A model generated the notes under the pieces. It worked only from the letters and a program-made list of their open reading frames with translations, made no database searches and was not told where the DNA came from. Shown one piece after another: positions 32,636 to 41,986 of a DNA stretch of 64,000 bases (positions are counted from its first letter, which is position 1; the number at the start of each line of letters is the position of its first letter). The stretch is from Enterococcus_D entomosocium (GTDB taxonomy: Bacteria; Bacillota; Bacilli; Lactobacillales; Enterococcaceae), in NCBI RefSeq assembly GCF_030441895.1, contig NZ_JARJAS010000005.1. One strand, written 5' to 3'. A program made the translations under genes and the position numbers.

Positions 32636-33451
32636 CTAACTTAAAAGAAAATCTTTAACATGTTTATTGAAATCTTTCCCTTCTTCATAGCTCGCGTGTC
32701 CCAGCCCTTTATAGAGAAGCAAACGACCGTTTGGGATTTTATCAGCCATCTCCGCTGAAGAATTTGATCCAACTATTTTATCGCTATCACCGCCAATTAT
32801 GATGGTAGGACAAATTATGTTTTCAAGTTTACTGAAAGTATCGTGTGCCAATACAGCTTTTGCCTGAAGTATGAACCTCTCAAAGCTTTTCGGCTTTCCA
32901 ACCCTACATAGAAGTGGATACATCAGCCGATATGTTTTCAGTTTTTGGGATGAGTATGTTTTCTCCATTGTATCAATCATCAGTGATTTATAATCATTAT
33001 TTTCCGCGTAATTCACCCATCCGTTGATAGCTCGATGAAGAGTTTCGTTTGCACGGGAAGTGGTAACAGCAAGAATAAGCTTTTTTACCATCATAGGATA
33101 GTCGATAGCAAAGTGCTGGGCTATCATACCACCCTGTGATATACCCATTAGGCAAGCACTTTTTATTCCAAGTTGGTCAAGTGCTGCTTTAAGGTCTTTT
33201 GCCATCTCCCTGGTGGTGTACCCATTTTCAATATTTGTTTTTCTACTAAACACATACACCTTAAAATCGTTCAAAAAAGCCCTAAAGTAATACGCCAATT
33301 TGATTGCTTGCCCCTCTACAGTTTTTAATCCATCTGATAACCCAGGCAAAATTATCAATGGAGATTTCCCCAGTCCAAATTCCACATAATCCATTTTTGA
33401 TCCATTGATAGTTACTGAACTTCCTTTGGCACCATAAAACAAGATCTTCAA
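32636..33451 (-). CDS. Alpha/beta hydrolase (271 aa)
   Basis: A soluble hydrolase with the nucleophile elbow GISQGG (Ser), an acid in IIGGDSDKIVGSNSS and the catalytic His in YKGLGHASYEEG. The oxyanion segment is PLIILPGLSDG. No signal peptide is present. It lies 6 bases after the TetR gene, so the regulator and hydrolase form one unit and the regulator probably senses a substrate or product. Substrate unknown. The pair is more AT-rich than the flanking genes, in line with acquisition from another Firmicute. Confidence 0.85.
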   Translation of the reverse strand: MKILFYGAKGSSVTINGSKMDYVEFGLGKSPLIILPGLSDGLKTVEGQAIKLAYYFRAFLNDFKVYVFSRKTNIENGYTTREMAKDLKAALDQLGIKSACLMGISQGGMIAQHFAIDYPMMVKKLILAVTTSRANETLHRAINGWVNYAENNDYKSLMIDTMEKTYSSQKLKTYRLMYPLLCRVGKPKSFERFILQAKAVLAHDTFSKLENIICPTIIIGGDSDKIVGSNSSAEMADKIPNGRLLLYKGLGHASYEEGKDFNKHVKDFLLS

Positions 33452-33457
33452 CTCCTT

Positions 33458-34090
33458 CTAGTCTATAATCCCCTTTTTAAGTATATCTATATAGTCGGTA
33501 AGGTGGGTTACATACTCATTCCTAATTTGGTTAATTTCGGATTTATTTCCGTTTTGCACTTCTATTCTTTCGATAAAGTCGGCATTAAAACCTTGTAAAA
33601 ACCATTTAAGCACATGAAGAACTTTTCTTTTATCCCAATTCAACGATTTCGTATCAACGTTTTCTAATACGCTATAATAAACATTCTGACCAGCATAATT
33701 AAATCTTGCTTCAACCTTTCGATAAATTTCTGTATCATTTTTGCTAAATGCTTTGATAATAAGCTTATATTTTTCTGGGTTTTGGATATACCATAAAAAT
33801 TCCAATTCCGAGTATTGAATTATACGCTCAAACAAGTTGGTTGAAAGGGTGCCTAATTTTTGATATAGGTTTGCGTTTAGCTCGCCTGTGACAAAATCAA
33901 GCAAATAAAAATACAAATATTCTTTGTTTTCAAAGTATTTAAACAAACTTCCTTTACTAATTTCAGAGGCCTTTACAATACGGTTGGTGGAACTATCTGC
34001 ATACCCGTATTTTGCAAATTCTGAAATACTAACAGAAATGATTCTTTTCTTTTTATCTTCATGCAGTTCATGAAACAACTTTTCAGGCAT
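33458..34090 (-). CDS. TetR-family regulator (210 aa)
   Basis: The N-terminal HTH (about 10-55) reads KKKRIISVSISEFAKYGYADSSTNRIVKASEISKGSLFKYFENKEYLY, the TetR signature. The C-terminal ligand domain is not family-specific. GGAGG lies 7 bases upstream of ATG 34090. Two clear palindromes cover its own promoter, so it should repress itself and the following hydrolase. Confidence 0.9.
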   Translation of the reverse strand: MPEKLFHELHEDKKKRIISVSISEFAKYGYADSSTNRIVKASEISKGSLFKYFENKEYLYFYLLDFVTGELNANLYQKLGTLSTNLFERIIQYSELEFLWYIQNPEKYKLIIKAFSKNDTEIYRKVEARFNYAGQNVYYSVLENVDTKSLNWDKRKVLHVLKWFLQGFNADFIERIEVQNGNKSEINQIRNEYVTHLTDYIDILKKGIID

Positions 34091-34105
34091 AAGGTCCTCC
34101 GTTCA

Positions 34106-34121
34106 GTGACCACATGGTCAT
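34106..34121. promoter_or_regulatory. TetR operator 2
   Basis: TGACCA-CA-TGGTCA palindrome between the predicted transcription start and the ribosome site. It shares both half-sites with operator 1. Confidence 0.8.
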
Positions 34122-34137
34122 TTGTTTTCGAAATTTT

Positions 34138-34155
34138 AGTGACCAGGTGGTCACT
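34138..34155. promoter_or_regulatory. TetR operator 1
   Basis: A perfect 18-base palindrome, AGTGACCA-GG-TGGTCACT, lying at the predicted transcription start. Binding here would block transcription. Confidence 0.85.
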
Positions 34156-34161
34156 AAAAAA

Positions 34162-34190
34162 ATTATACCATACGAAACTCCCGCCATCAA
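34162..34190 (-). promoter_or_regulatory. Promoter of the tetR-hydrolase unit
   Basis: TTGATG (+ 34185-34190) and TATAAT (+ 34162-34167) 17 bases apart on the minus strand, with TGG just ahead of the -10. Confidence 0.85.
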
Positions 34191-34639
34191 TATGTTTATC
34201 TGTAAGAGGAACCGATCTTCGGGAGTTATCCTATCTAATTACATGGAATTGGAAGAAGAACATGCAATGGAAGTGGCTATCCAACAGCATCAAGTCAACA
34301 GTAAAAAATAAAATTTGGCTAGGGGACATTACCTAAATCCCTCTGAAGGAAGAAACGCTTTATGTATCTGTTTTTATTGATGTCTATAAGAAAAAAAGAG
34401 AGCTGATCAATGACGCTCAATTTAGAGGATTTGATCAGGCTCAAATGGAGATATCTAAATAGTTTGAAACTTACTAAACACAAAATTCAACCGCTCTGCT
34501 CCGAGCTATCAATTTCCTAATGTCTTTGAAAAAAATTCCACTTACTCTCTTTACTAAGTGTCCAGTTTTTATTGACAACTCCAAATTTTTTCAATCCATA
34601 AAAGTCAAACTTTTGGGGTGACCACACGATAAAGCTGAA
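34191..34639 (+). other. Decayed coding sequence next to the recombinase relic
   Basis: Short pieces read like protein in shifting frames (LEEEHAMEVAIQQHQVNS near 34245-34305, then ETLYVSVFIDVYKKKRELIND near 34350-34405) but are broken by stops and frame changes. They probably belonged to the element that carried the recombinase. I cannot name the source gene. Confidence 0.4.
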
Positions 34640-34930
34640 CGAAAAATTGTAGCTATTTTTCCAATGGGTGTATGAAAACCATGTGACTGGCTCGCTGACT
34701 GAGAAACTTTTCCTACAGCTATCGAATGGATATGATACTCAACAAAAAGAATGTCTAAAACTGATTACAAGACTGGAAAAAGAAATAGATCAACAGGAAT
34801 AACAGACTATACAGGTGAAGGAATTTATCTCTAAGTATAAGCAGTTTTCTGAACGGGTCGAATTGATGCCTGATCTTCTCAACCATGTTGTTAGCAAGAT
34901 GGTTGTAGAAGCACCGAAAAGAGCAGGTAG
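34640..34930 (+). pseudogene. Serine recombinase relic, C-terminal part (DUF4368-like)
   Basis: One frame reads ENHVTGSLTEKLFLQLSNGYDTQQKECLKL, then ITRLEKEIDQQE, a stop, and VKEFISKYKQFSERVELMPDLLNHVVSKMVV. This is the coiled-coil and final segment of large serine recombinases of the Tn4451 TnpX type, where LL..LV.KI.V is conserved. At least two in-frame stops (TAG near 34655 and TAA near 34799) and loss of the catalytic N terminus show it is dead. Confidence 0.7.
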
Positions 34931-35034
34931 ATTCTTCGCATTGCTATGCTCTTGTTGGGATATTACCGCCAATGAAGCGCTCAAGTTCTGCTTCCTATAT
35001 TGGTATATTACGGCTGCCTTTTTGGGAGTCTTTT

Positions 35035-35997
35035 TTAGCGTGCCATTGTTTGCATTTGATCAGAAAAGTCGGCTTTGATTTCAATAAAACTTTTAAAGGT
35101 TTGCAGAAACTGAAACAGCTGGGCCCGATTTTCAAATTCTGCTCTTGTTTGCGGCAATGGTTTTTGTCGATAATCTTCGTATAAAGCTGCAATTTTTGCC
35201 AAGATCTCTTTTCCATCGTTATTTTCATGAAAGGACTCGGCGGTAAAGGATAGCAGCTCTTGAAACGCATTTGTATAGGCTTCTTCTACCCAAAACAATT
35301 GTAATAGATCAACCATTTCCAAGAGTAAGCGCGCTTGACTTTGCCGCATGGTGAAATACTCTTCATAATAAGAGGCTTCTCCTCGCCACTGGTTTTCACT
35401 ATGAACCATCGCTTGCTGTTTGCCTTGCTTGATTTCTCCTAACAATGCTTGGCAAACATGAGGGAGCGTCGCCTTTTCTTTTTCTGTTAACGCGATCGAC
35501 ATGTCTTTTAAAAGACTTTTAAACGTTTCTTCCACCAACTGCTGTTTTTCTTTCAATGCCCGTTCGCCGTCTGGCATATACAAGTTAAATAAAAGTGCAA
35601 AGCCGATGCCAATACTCATCAACAAAAAAGCATTTCCAATCAATGGCCAAGCAAAAGAACGTTCCATCATATAATGGGTCACCAAGACCGAATTGACCAC
35701 GATCCCATCGGTTAATTTGAAATAGACTGCCGTCGGAATAAATAGGAAGAGAAAAAGAACAAAGCCCAGCGGACCAAAGCCTAAAAGATGAAAGCTGACA
35801 AAAGCTAGGAGCGTCGCGATCGCCAAGGAAACCAAGCGACCGATTCCTGTAAAGAGCGAGGTTTTCTTTGTATTCCCAACACTCAAAATTGCGATGATCC
35901 CTGCGGCTGGCGCATACAATAGACCGATCTGCTGAGCAAGAAACATGGACAAACCGGCAGCAACTGCTGTCTTCACTGTCCTCAATCCAATTTTCAT
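35035..35997 (-). CDS. Aromatic acid exporter family protein (DUF939, YqjA-like, 320 aa)
   Basis: Five or six membrane spans fill the first 150 residues (MKIGLRTVKTAVAAGLSMFLAQQIG, then AAGIIAILSVGNTKKTSL), followed by a cytoplasmic helical domain of about 170 residues. This is the layout of DUF939 proteins of the FUSC/ArAE type, in which KTA and the Asn-Thr-Lys-Lys loop are conserved. AAGGAGGTGA lies 5 bases upstream of ATG 35997, ruling out the longer frame. It is divergent from a second, smaller member of the same type. Confidence 0.82.
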   Translation of the reverse strand: MKIGLRTVKTAVAAGLSMFLAQQIGLLYAPAAGIIAILSVGNTKKTSLFTGIGRLVSLAIATLLAFVSFHLLGFGPLGFVLFLFLFIPTAVYFKLTDGIVVNSVLVTHYMMERSFAWPLIGNAFLLMSIGIGFALLFNLYMPDGERALKEKQQLVEETFKSLLKDMSIALTEKEKATLPHVCQALLGEIKQGKQQAMVHSENQWRGEASYYEEYFTMRQSQARLLLEMVDLLQLFWVEEAYTNAFQELLSFTAESFHENNDGKEILAKIAALYEDYRQKPLPQTRAEFENRAQLFQFLQTFKSFIEIKADFSDQMQTMAR

Positions 35998-36095
35998 TTT
36001 TGTCACCTCCTTTGAAAAGTATACTAAATTGTGAGGAATAAGACTAGAATTTCTCAACAGCATTGGGTATGATTAAGTAAAGGGGGCATTCTACC

Positions 36096-36695
36096 ATGAA
36101 ACTGGGGCGTTTTCGCTTAGGTATGCGAACGATAAAAACAGCCATCGCTGTCATGCTTTGTATTCTGCTCTTTCATTTCCTTGATCGCGGCCAGCCTTTG
36201 ATTGCTGCCTTGTCTGCTGTCTTTTCATTGCGACAAGACCTGACAACAACAATCTCTTTTGGGAAATCACGGGTGTTAGGAAATACGATCGGCGGCGGTA
36301 CAGCCATTTTTTATTTTTTGACGAAGCAATATTTTCAAAATGATTTTCTGATCGAATTGTTTGTCCTGCCCGCACTGGTCATCTTTGTCATCGTTTTTTC
36401 AGATGGCATCAATAACAATTCTGGCATCATCTCTGCCATTGCGACGATGCTGTTGATCACTTCCAGTGTCCCACAAGGTGAATCGATCATCTTTGCATTG
36501 GACCGTGTGCTTGATACCTTTATCGGTACCTTAGTTGCCCTGTCAATCAATTTTGTTATTCGACCACCTGAGGAAGAGAAAAAGGATGAGATTCAAGAAG
36601 ATTTGGTCGTGCTAAGGCAAAAAGAGCTTGAACTAAAAGCCATGCTAGAAGAAGTCCAAGGGGAAATCTCTGAGCAAGAAAAACAAGAAAAATAA
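36096..36695 (+). CDS. Aromatic acid exporter family protein, short form (199 aa)
   Basis: The N terminus FRLGMRTIKTAIAVMLCILLFHFLDRGQP and the loop LRQDLTTTISFGKSRVLGNTIGG match FUSC/DUF939 membrane domains. About five spans are followed by only a short coiled tail (EEEKKDEIQEDL...). It lacks the large soluble domain of its divergent neighbour, so the two may form a mixed complex or act separately. A ribosome site AAGGGGG precedes ATG. It is closed by a terminator shared with the convergent ABC permease gene. Confidence 0.8.
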   Translation: MKLGRFRLGMRTIKTAIAVMLCILLFHFLDRGQPLIAALSAVFSLRQDLTTTISFGKSRVLGNTIGGGTAIFYFLTKQYFQNDFLIELFVLPALVIFVIVFSDGINNNSGIISAIATMLLITSSVPQGESIIFALDRVLDTFIGTLVALSINFVIRPPEEEKKDEIQEDLVVLRQKELELKAMLEEVQGEISEQEKQEK

Positions 36696-36738
36696 AAACA
36701 GCCTTTTTCCAGAATGCTTCTGAAAAAAGGCTGTTTTT
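36694..36738. terminator. Bidirectional terminator between exporter and ABC permease
   Basis: Arms AACAGCCTTTTTC and GAAAAAAGGCTGTT followed by TTTTTG; the left side has AAAAA for the opposite direction. Confidence 0.88.
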
Positions 36739-36739
36739 G

Positions 36740-39700
36740 TTACTCATTGGCTTTCAAGGCATCGATCATATTGACATGTTTCAACTTGAAATACATCGCG
36801 ATCCCTACCACGCCTGAAAACAAGCAGGTCAATCCCGCTGCATACACATAGCTCATTGGTTCGACTGTCGGTGAAAACATGGCGATATCAACTTCGATGG
36901 TCTGTAAGACAAATTGATGCTGAAGCACCCCTAATAACAAGCCAAAACCAATACCGAAAATCGTTAAAAAGATATTCTCACGAAAGACGTACATCGTCAC
37001 TTCTCGATCATAAAAGCCTAATACTTTGATAGTCGACAACTCGCGGATCCGTTCCGCTATATTAATATTGTTCAAGTTGTACAACACGATAAAGGCTAAT
37101 GCCCCTGCTGACGTGATCAAGATCCAAATGACGATGTTCAAGGTTGCTGTCGTGTCATCTAAGGCATCCGCTGAAGCTGAGAGGAAGGAAACATTGATGA
37201 CATTATCTTGTGCCATCAGGTCAGCTGCGATCGCTTCTTCATCTGTTTTGCTTAAGCGCTGATTGAATTTCAATAACTCACTATTGTAAGCAGGCGTTTC
37301 CTGAAAGATCTTTTCGTACGTTTCAGGTGTCAAATAAGCAAAATGGCCCGTGTAGTTTTCTGCGATGGCAGCTACCTTCAGTTGAAATTCCTCGCCGCTT
37401 TCATTCGTCAACGTTATCGTATCACCCACCGATAATCCAAACAACTTAGCAAGCTTTTCATTGATGATGGCGCCCTCTCCTTCTAGCTCGTAAGCTTCTC
37501 CTGAAACCCGATCATTCAAGTGGACAAATCTCGATAAAGCCGCAGGATCTTCTGGCACGGTGACGGTTACTTCTTGCTGCGTGACCCCCGATTGAGCCAA
37601 CGTCAGACTTTCCGTATGCAAGAATAACCCTGCTTCAAAGCCTTCAATATCTTCTGCGGCGGCTTTTGTTTCACTCATTGCTTCCGAATCCTCATCATCA
37701 AAGGTGATCACCGCCTGATACTGCCAGATTTTCTCAAACTGTAAAGGAATGATATTGCTGATAGAATCTCTTAGACCAAATCCAGTCAAGATCATGGAGG
37801 TACATCCCGCGATCCCTAAGATGGTCATGAGCATTCTGGACTTGTAGCGAAACAGGTTTCGCATTGTAACTTTTTGAATAAAACTTAAGTGCCGCCATAT
37901 AACGGTGATTCTTTCTAAGAGAATTCGTTTTCCTGTTTTGGGTGCCTTTGGTCGTAACAATGAAGCCGATGACTGTCTTAAATCAAAACGTAAAACCAGC
38001 AACGCGATACCGATGGTGCAAAGCAAGCTGACTCCCACAGCAATCAATGAAAGCCGCAAATACCATGGGGTGTCATACTTCGTGAGATTGTAAAGCGGTC
38101 CATAAGCTTGAATGATGATTGCTGGAAAAAAGGAAAAGCCGACTGCTAGGCCCAATACAGCACCTGTGATGCCTGCTGCAGAGGAATAAAGCAAAAATTT
38201 CTGTCCAATCTCCCAGTTGCGATAGCCTAGTGCTTTCAACGTTCCGATCTCACTGCGTTTTTCATCGATCATCCGCGTCATAGTGGTTAGACTCACTAAG
38301 GCTGCGATCAAAAAGAAAATGACTGGAAAAATCGTCGCTAACGAAGAAACGCGTTCCGCATTGTCTTGGTATTCTGAATAACCAGGATTCGCATCGCGGT
38401 TCGCGACACGATAAACTGCCGGTTTTAGCTCCAACAATTCCTGCTCTTTTTCCGCAACTTCTTTTTTGACATCTTCAAGCTTTTCGCGTTCTTTTGGTGC
38501 TCTTTCTTTAAATTCGGCTAGCTTTTCTTGAAGGGTTGCTTCGTTTTCTCGGTATTCCAGCCAGCCCTTGTCTAGCAAAGACTGACCATTAGCTTGCTCA
38601 GAAGCTAAAGTCTCACGAGCAACACTCAGCTGCGATTCTCCTTGAGTGATCTGGGTCTGAGCCTGTGCCAATTCTTGGCGTCCGGCACTGACCTGGCTCC
38701 AGCCAGCGTTGACTTGCTTTTGCGCCCGTTGAAGTTGCACTTCTTGTTCATTGATTGCAGCCAGTTGTCCGCTTAATTGGGCACGTTGTTGCTCACCTTC
38801 AGCAATGAGTGGATTCAATGTATCTTCAGCTGCCGTCAGCATAGTAGCAATCATCGTTTCATCGATTTCCTCCAGATCAGGAATCGGACCAAGGACATCT
38901 GTCGGTAGGTTCAACTGTGCCAGAGCGGCTGTTACTTGTGCATAGACGGTAGGCAGCTGGGCCATTTGCTCCTCTGCAGAAAATTGACCCACACTTCTGA
39001 TTTGATCCATGCCTTGGTATGCCAGCGCAAGTTGCTCCTCCACTTGTTGGATGCCACTTTGTAGTTCTGACTTTTGTGCCGAAATGGGCGCTAACTGGGC
39101 TTGGGCTGATTTTACTTGGGCTTCTTGCTGAAGCAACGCTTGTTCGCTTTGATCCAGCAGTCGTTGGTTTTCCGCCAACGATTGCTTACCCTCAGCTATT
39201 TTTTGTGCTTCACTATTCAACTGCTCTTGGGCAGCTTGAATTTCTGTTTGGAATGCTGCTTCTTGTTCCGTCAGTTCCCGGTGCGCCTGCGCTAATTTTT
39301 CTTGTGCGTCGTCGAGTTCCCTTTGTGCTTCTTGCAGAGCCGTTTCTCCGTTGCGGATCTGTTCTTTGGCTTCGTCAATGGCTGGTTGTGCTTCATCGAT
39401 CAGCTCTTGTCTGCGTCCTTGCGCCCGAGGAGCCAACTTTTTCTCAACTTCAGCACTTATTTGATCTCTTTTCGTCTGATACGCCACTGAATAGCTTTCC
39501 ATTTGAGATAAGTCATCAAAGCGAACTAAAAATCGGGCATATGCACTTTCTTTAAAATCCTCCTCAGGAATCACCGCAAAGTAATCCACTGTCCCATTAC
39601 CAACGGTACTGTTCCCCCGATGAAAGTTCTCAATATATTCAGGACTATTGACAAAGCCCACGATCGTGAAGGTATGGGTTTTTAATTGATTTTCGCCACT

Positions 39701-40156
39701 TTCTGGCAACTCAAAGGATTCATCTAATTCGAAACCACCACTATTTTGTGCCGCTTGATCTAAGGCGATTTCCCCTGATTTTTGCGGCAATCGACCAGAA
39801 GTCACCTCATATTGATTGACAGATCGATCAGTTGAAAGAGAGAAGACACGAATCACAGCACGATGATTTTCGGCATTGATATCAGCGATCTGCTCCGTCT
39901 CAACCGCTGTGACACCAGGCATTTCCTCAATGATTTGCCGATCGGTATCCGACAACCCTAAAGTTGAAGCAATTGTAAGGTCGGCTAATTGTTGGCGAGA
40001 AAAGTAATCTTCAGCAGCTTGTTTCATATTAGGGCCGGTGGCGCTGATCCCGACAAAAAAAGCGACTCCTAAAAAGATAATGCCTAAAATGGACAAAAAC
40101 CGCCCGGGTGCTTGCCTAATTTCACGTAAACTGGAACGTAATAATGTTTTTTTCAT
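36740..40156 (-). CDS. FtsX/MacB-type ABC permease with long coiled coil (1138 aa)
   Basis: Ten membrane spans would be arranged as in large FtsX-like permeases: one after RSSLREIRQAPGRFLSILGIIFLG, a group of three with TRMIDEKRSEIGTLKALGYRNWEIG, one in MRNLFRYKSRMLMTILGIAG, and a final three with IRELSTIKVLGFYDREV. Between the first spans lies an external domain that contains a Gln/Glu/Ala-rich coiled coil of some 250-300 residues (about 255-590). The coiled coil is the unusual part and could span wall or act on wall enzymes or substrate. ATG at 40156 is slightly better placed than the one 6 bases earlier. The ATPase gene ends immediately ahead of it. Confidence 0.87.
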   Translation of the reverse strand: MKKTLLRSSLREIRQAPGRFLSILGIIFLGVAFFVGISATGPNMKQAAEDYFSRQQLADLTIASTLGLSDTDRQIIEEMPGVTAVETEQIADINAENHRAVIRVFSLSTDRSVNQYEVTSGRLPQKSGEIALDQAAQNSGGFELDESFELPESGENQLKTHTFTIVGFVNSPEYIENFHRGNSTVGNGTVDYFAVIPEEDFKESAYARFLVRFDDLSQMESYSVAYQTKRDQISAEVEKKLAPRAQGRRQELIDEAQPAIDEAKEQIRNGETALQEAQRELDDAQEKLAQAHRELTEQEAAFQTEIQAAQEQLNSEAQKIAEGKQSLAENQRLLDQSEQALLQQEAQVKSAQAQLAPISAQKSELQSGIQQVEEQLALAYQGMDQIRSVGQFSAEEQMAQLPTVYAQVTAALAQLNLPTDVLGPIPDLEEIDETMIATMLTAAEDTLNPLIAEGEQQRAQLSGQLAAINEQEVQLQRAQKQVNAGWSQVSAGRQELAQAQTQITQGESQLSVARETLASEQANGQSLLDKGWLEYRENEATLQEKLAEFKERAPKEREKLEDVKKEVAEKEQELLELKPAVYRVANRDANPGYSEYQDNAERVSSLATIFPVIFFLIAALVSLTTMTRMIDEKRSEIGTLKALGYRNWEIGQKFLLYSSAAGITGAVLGLAVGFSFFPAIIIQAYGPLYNLTKYDTPWYLRLSLIAVGVSLLCTIGIALLVLRFDLRQSSASLLRPKAPKTGKRILLERITVIWRHLSFIQKVTMRNLFRYKSRMLMTILGIAGCTSMILTGFGLRDSISNIIPLQFEKIWQYQAVITFDDEDSEAMSETKAAAEDIEGFEAGLFLHTESLTLAQSGVTQQEVTVTVPEDPAALSRFVHLNDRVSGEAYELEGEGAIINEKLAKLFGLSVGDTITLTNESGEEFQLKVAAIAENYTGHFAYLTPETYEKIFQETPAYNSELLKFNQRLSKTDEEAIAADLMAQDNVINVSFLSASADALDDTTATLNIVIWILITSAGALAFIVLYNLNNINIAERIRELSTIKVLGFYDREVTMYVFRENIFLTIFGIGFGLLLGVLQHQFVLQTIEVDIAMFSPTVEPMSYVYAAGLTCLFSGVVGIAMYFKLKHVNMIDALKANE

Positions 40157-40162
40157 AGGCAT

Positions 40163-40864
40163 TTACCAAGAAATAGAGGCAATTGGAATCGGATGAGTAT
40201 TTTTTTCCATCTTGCGAACCTTTGCGTCATTGATATGGATCACGCGATCCGCCATGGGAGCCAAGGCACTGTTGTGTGTAATGATCAAAACGGTCGTCCC
40301 AGTCTCGCGAGCTGTTTTTTCTAAAATAGCCAAAATCTGTTTTCCCGTTTCATAGTCAAGTGCCCCAGTTGGTTCATCACAAAGCAGCAGTTTGGGCTTC
40401 TTGGCTATGGCACGAGCAATCGTGACCCTTTGCTGTTCACCGCCAGACAATTGTGCAGGAAAGTGATCCAAGCGATCACCTAATCCAACTTGGGTCAAAA
40501 TCTCAGCTGCATCAAGTGCTTCGGGTACGATTTGTGCCGACAGTTCCACATTTTCTCTAGCCGTCAAGTTCGGCACCAAATTGTAAAATTGAAAGACAAA
40601 TCCGACGTCTTTGCGACGATAGGTCGTTAGTTGTTTAGCATCAAAACCAGCAATATCCGTTCCATCGACAATCACTTGGCCGCTGTCACATTGATCCATC
40701 CCGCCTAGTATGTTCAAAACGGTGGACTTACCGGCGCCACTAGGACCAAGGATCAGCGCGATCTCGCCTTTCTCTACGGAAAAAGAGACGCCATCATTGG
40801 CAGCAATCACCGTATCGCCCATTGTGTATTTCTTCACTTCTTTCACTACTTCAATATAACTCAT
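40163..40864 (-). CDS. ABC transporter ATP-binding protein (MacB/LolD type)
   Basis: A 233-residue ATPase with Walker A GPSGAGKST, Q-loop FVFQFYNLVP, signature LSGGEQQR, Walker B LLLCDEPTGALD and the switch His in IITHNSA. The GALD motif and length place it with MacB/LolD/FtsE exporters. ATG 40864 has GGAGG 6 bases upstream. It adjoins the permease gene with no gap, and the two should form one complex. Confidence 0.93.
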   Translation of the reverse strand: MSYIEVVKEVKKYTMGDTVIAANDGVSFSVEKGEIALILGPSGAGKSTVLNILGGMDQCDSGQVIVDGTDIAGFDAKQLTTYRRKDVGFVFQFYNLVPNLTARENVELSAQIVPEALDAAEILTQVGLGDRLDHFPAQLSGGEQQRVTIARAIAKKPKLLLCDEPTGALDYETGKQILAILEKTARETGTTVLIITHNSALAPMADRVIHINDAKVRKMEKNTHPIPIASISW

Positions 40865-40944
40865 TTTATTCCTCCAAGAATTCCAGCGCCGCATGCGCTT
40901 TCTCGCTTAACAGTGTATCACACTTTTTCCCTTGAAAGAAACCG

Positions 40945-40972
40945 CAAAAAAGCAGCACAAGGTCGTGCTGCT
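40945..40972 (-). terminator. Terminator after the SDR gene
   Basis: Arms AGCAGCAC and GTGCTGCT around a 6-base loop and followed by TTTTTT on the minus strand. Confidence 0.88.
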
Positions 40973-41024
40973 AAAAAACAAGTCATTTATTCAAAGTGAT
41001 CCAGATTGGCAAAAGCAAAACAAA

Positions 41025-41864
41025 TCATTTTGTGTGGTCCGCAATTCTTTGTTGCGTTTCTTGCCATAGTTTCTGTGCTTGTTGCTGCTCCTTCGGGATC
41101 TCGGTTAGGACTGCTTGACGATCAACAAAGTAGCGGCCACTGATACCTGCAACGTCTGGACTTAGCGCTAAGTAAATCGCTGTATCTGCCCCTTCTTCGG
41201 CTGTTTTAAAAAAAGGCGTCAACATTTTATAAATAGATTGACCAAATCCTGTTTGTCGACTGACCCCTAAGCTGGTCGCCACAGCTCCCGGATGCAAGGA
41301 ATTAGCAGTAACGGTCGTATTGCGTAGCTGGAACGCAAGCGCATCCGTAAATAAAATCAGGGCTTTTTTTGAGCGGCCATATTCCCGCCAAGGGAAAAAA
41401 TCCGGTACATCGAAAAAGCGCTGATCCTTTTTCTTTACAAATTTGTAGGCGCCGGATGACACATTGACGATCCTGCCGGCATCGGCACGTTTTATTAGCG
41501 GCAATAACTGACGGGTCAGTTCAAAATGCCCCACGTAGTTTACGCCCAGCATTTGTTCAAATCCATCGGCTGTTCGCTCTTTTTTTAAATTGACGATGCC
41601 CGCATTATTGATCAGTACATCCAATTTCTCAAAGCGGGCGTTGATTTCAGCGGCTGACTTGCGTACGCTAGCCAACGACCCCAAATCACCGATCACTAGA
41701 TCGATGCTTGGATTGCCTGTCTCTTCCTTCAAACGTTGCTGTGCTGCCTGCCCTCGTTCGGCAGAACGGCAATACAAAATCACATGCATCCCCAATTCTG
41801 CCAATTGTTTGGCTGTTGCAAAGCCCATACCGGCATTGGCGCCGGTAACTAAAATCGTCTTCAA
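41025..41864 (-). CDS. Short-chain dehydrogenase/reductase (279 aa)
   Basis: Rossmann NAD(P)-binding motif TGANAGMGFA, then NNAG and the catalytic pair YGRSK (Tyr/Lys) with the Ser in NVSSGAYKF. The length and SLHPGAVATSLG loop place it with retinol-dehydrogenase-like SDRs. Substrate unknown. It is a single gene, GGAGATG upstream of the ATG. Confidence 0.9.
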   Translation of the reverse strand: MKTILVTGANAGMGFATAKQLAELGMHVILYCRSAERGQAAQQRLKEETGNPSIDLVIGDLGSLASVRKSAAEINARFEKLDVLINNAGIVNLKKERTADGFEQMLGVNYVGHFELTRQLLPLIKRADAGRIVNVSSGAYKFVKKKDQRFFDVPDFFPWREYGRSKKALILFTDALAFQLRNTTVTANSLHPGAVATSLGVSRQTGFGQSIYKMLTPFFKTAEEGADTAIYLALSPDVAGISGRYFVDRQAVLTEIPKEQQQAQKLWQETQQRIADHTK

Positions 41865-41917
41865 ATCCCCATCATCTCCTTCATAGGATGTCGTTTTCTT
41901 TCATCATAACTGAAAAC

Positions 41918-41978
41918 AAAAAAATCTGCTCAAAAAACAGATCAAGAGAAGCTCTCTTCTTGTTTCTTTAAGCAGATT
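41918..41978 (-). terminator. Terminator after nagA
   Basis: Outer arms AATCTGCT and AGCAGATT extended by A/T-rich pairing, with an inner AAGAGAGCTTCTCTT hairpin, followed by TTTTTTG on the minus strand. Confidence 0.8.
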
Positions 41979-41986
41979 GTTTTATT

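Noticed and set aside
39019..39555. Long + strand frame opposite the coiled-coil permease
   Set aside because: It mirrors the Gln/Ala/Leu-rich coding of the coiled coil on the other strand and has no ribosome site or family resemblance.
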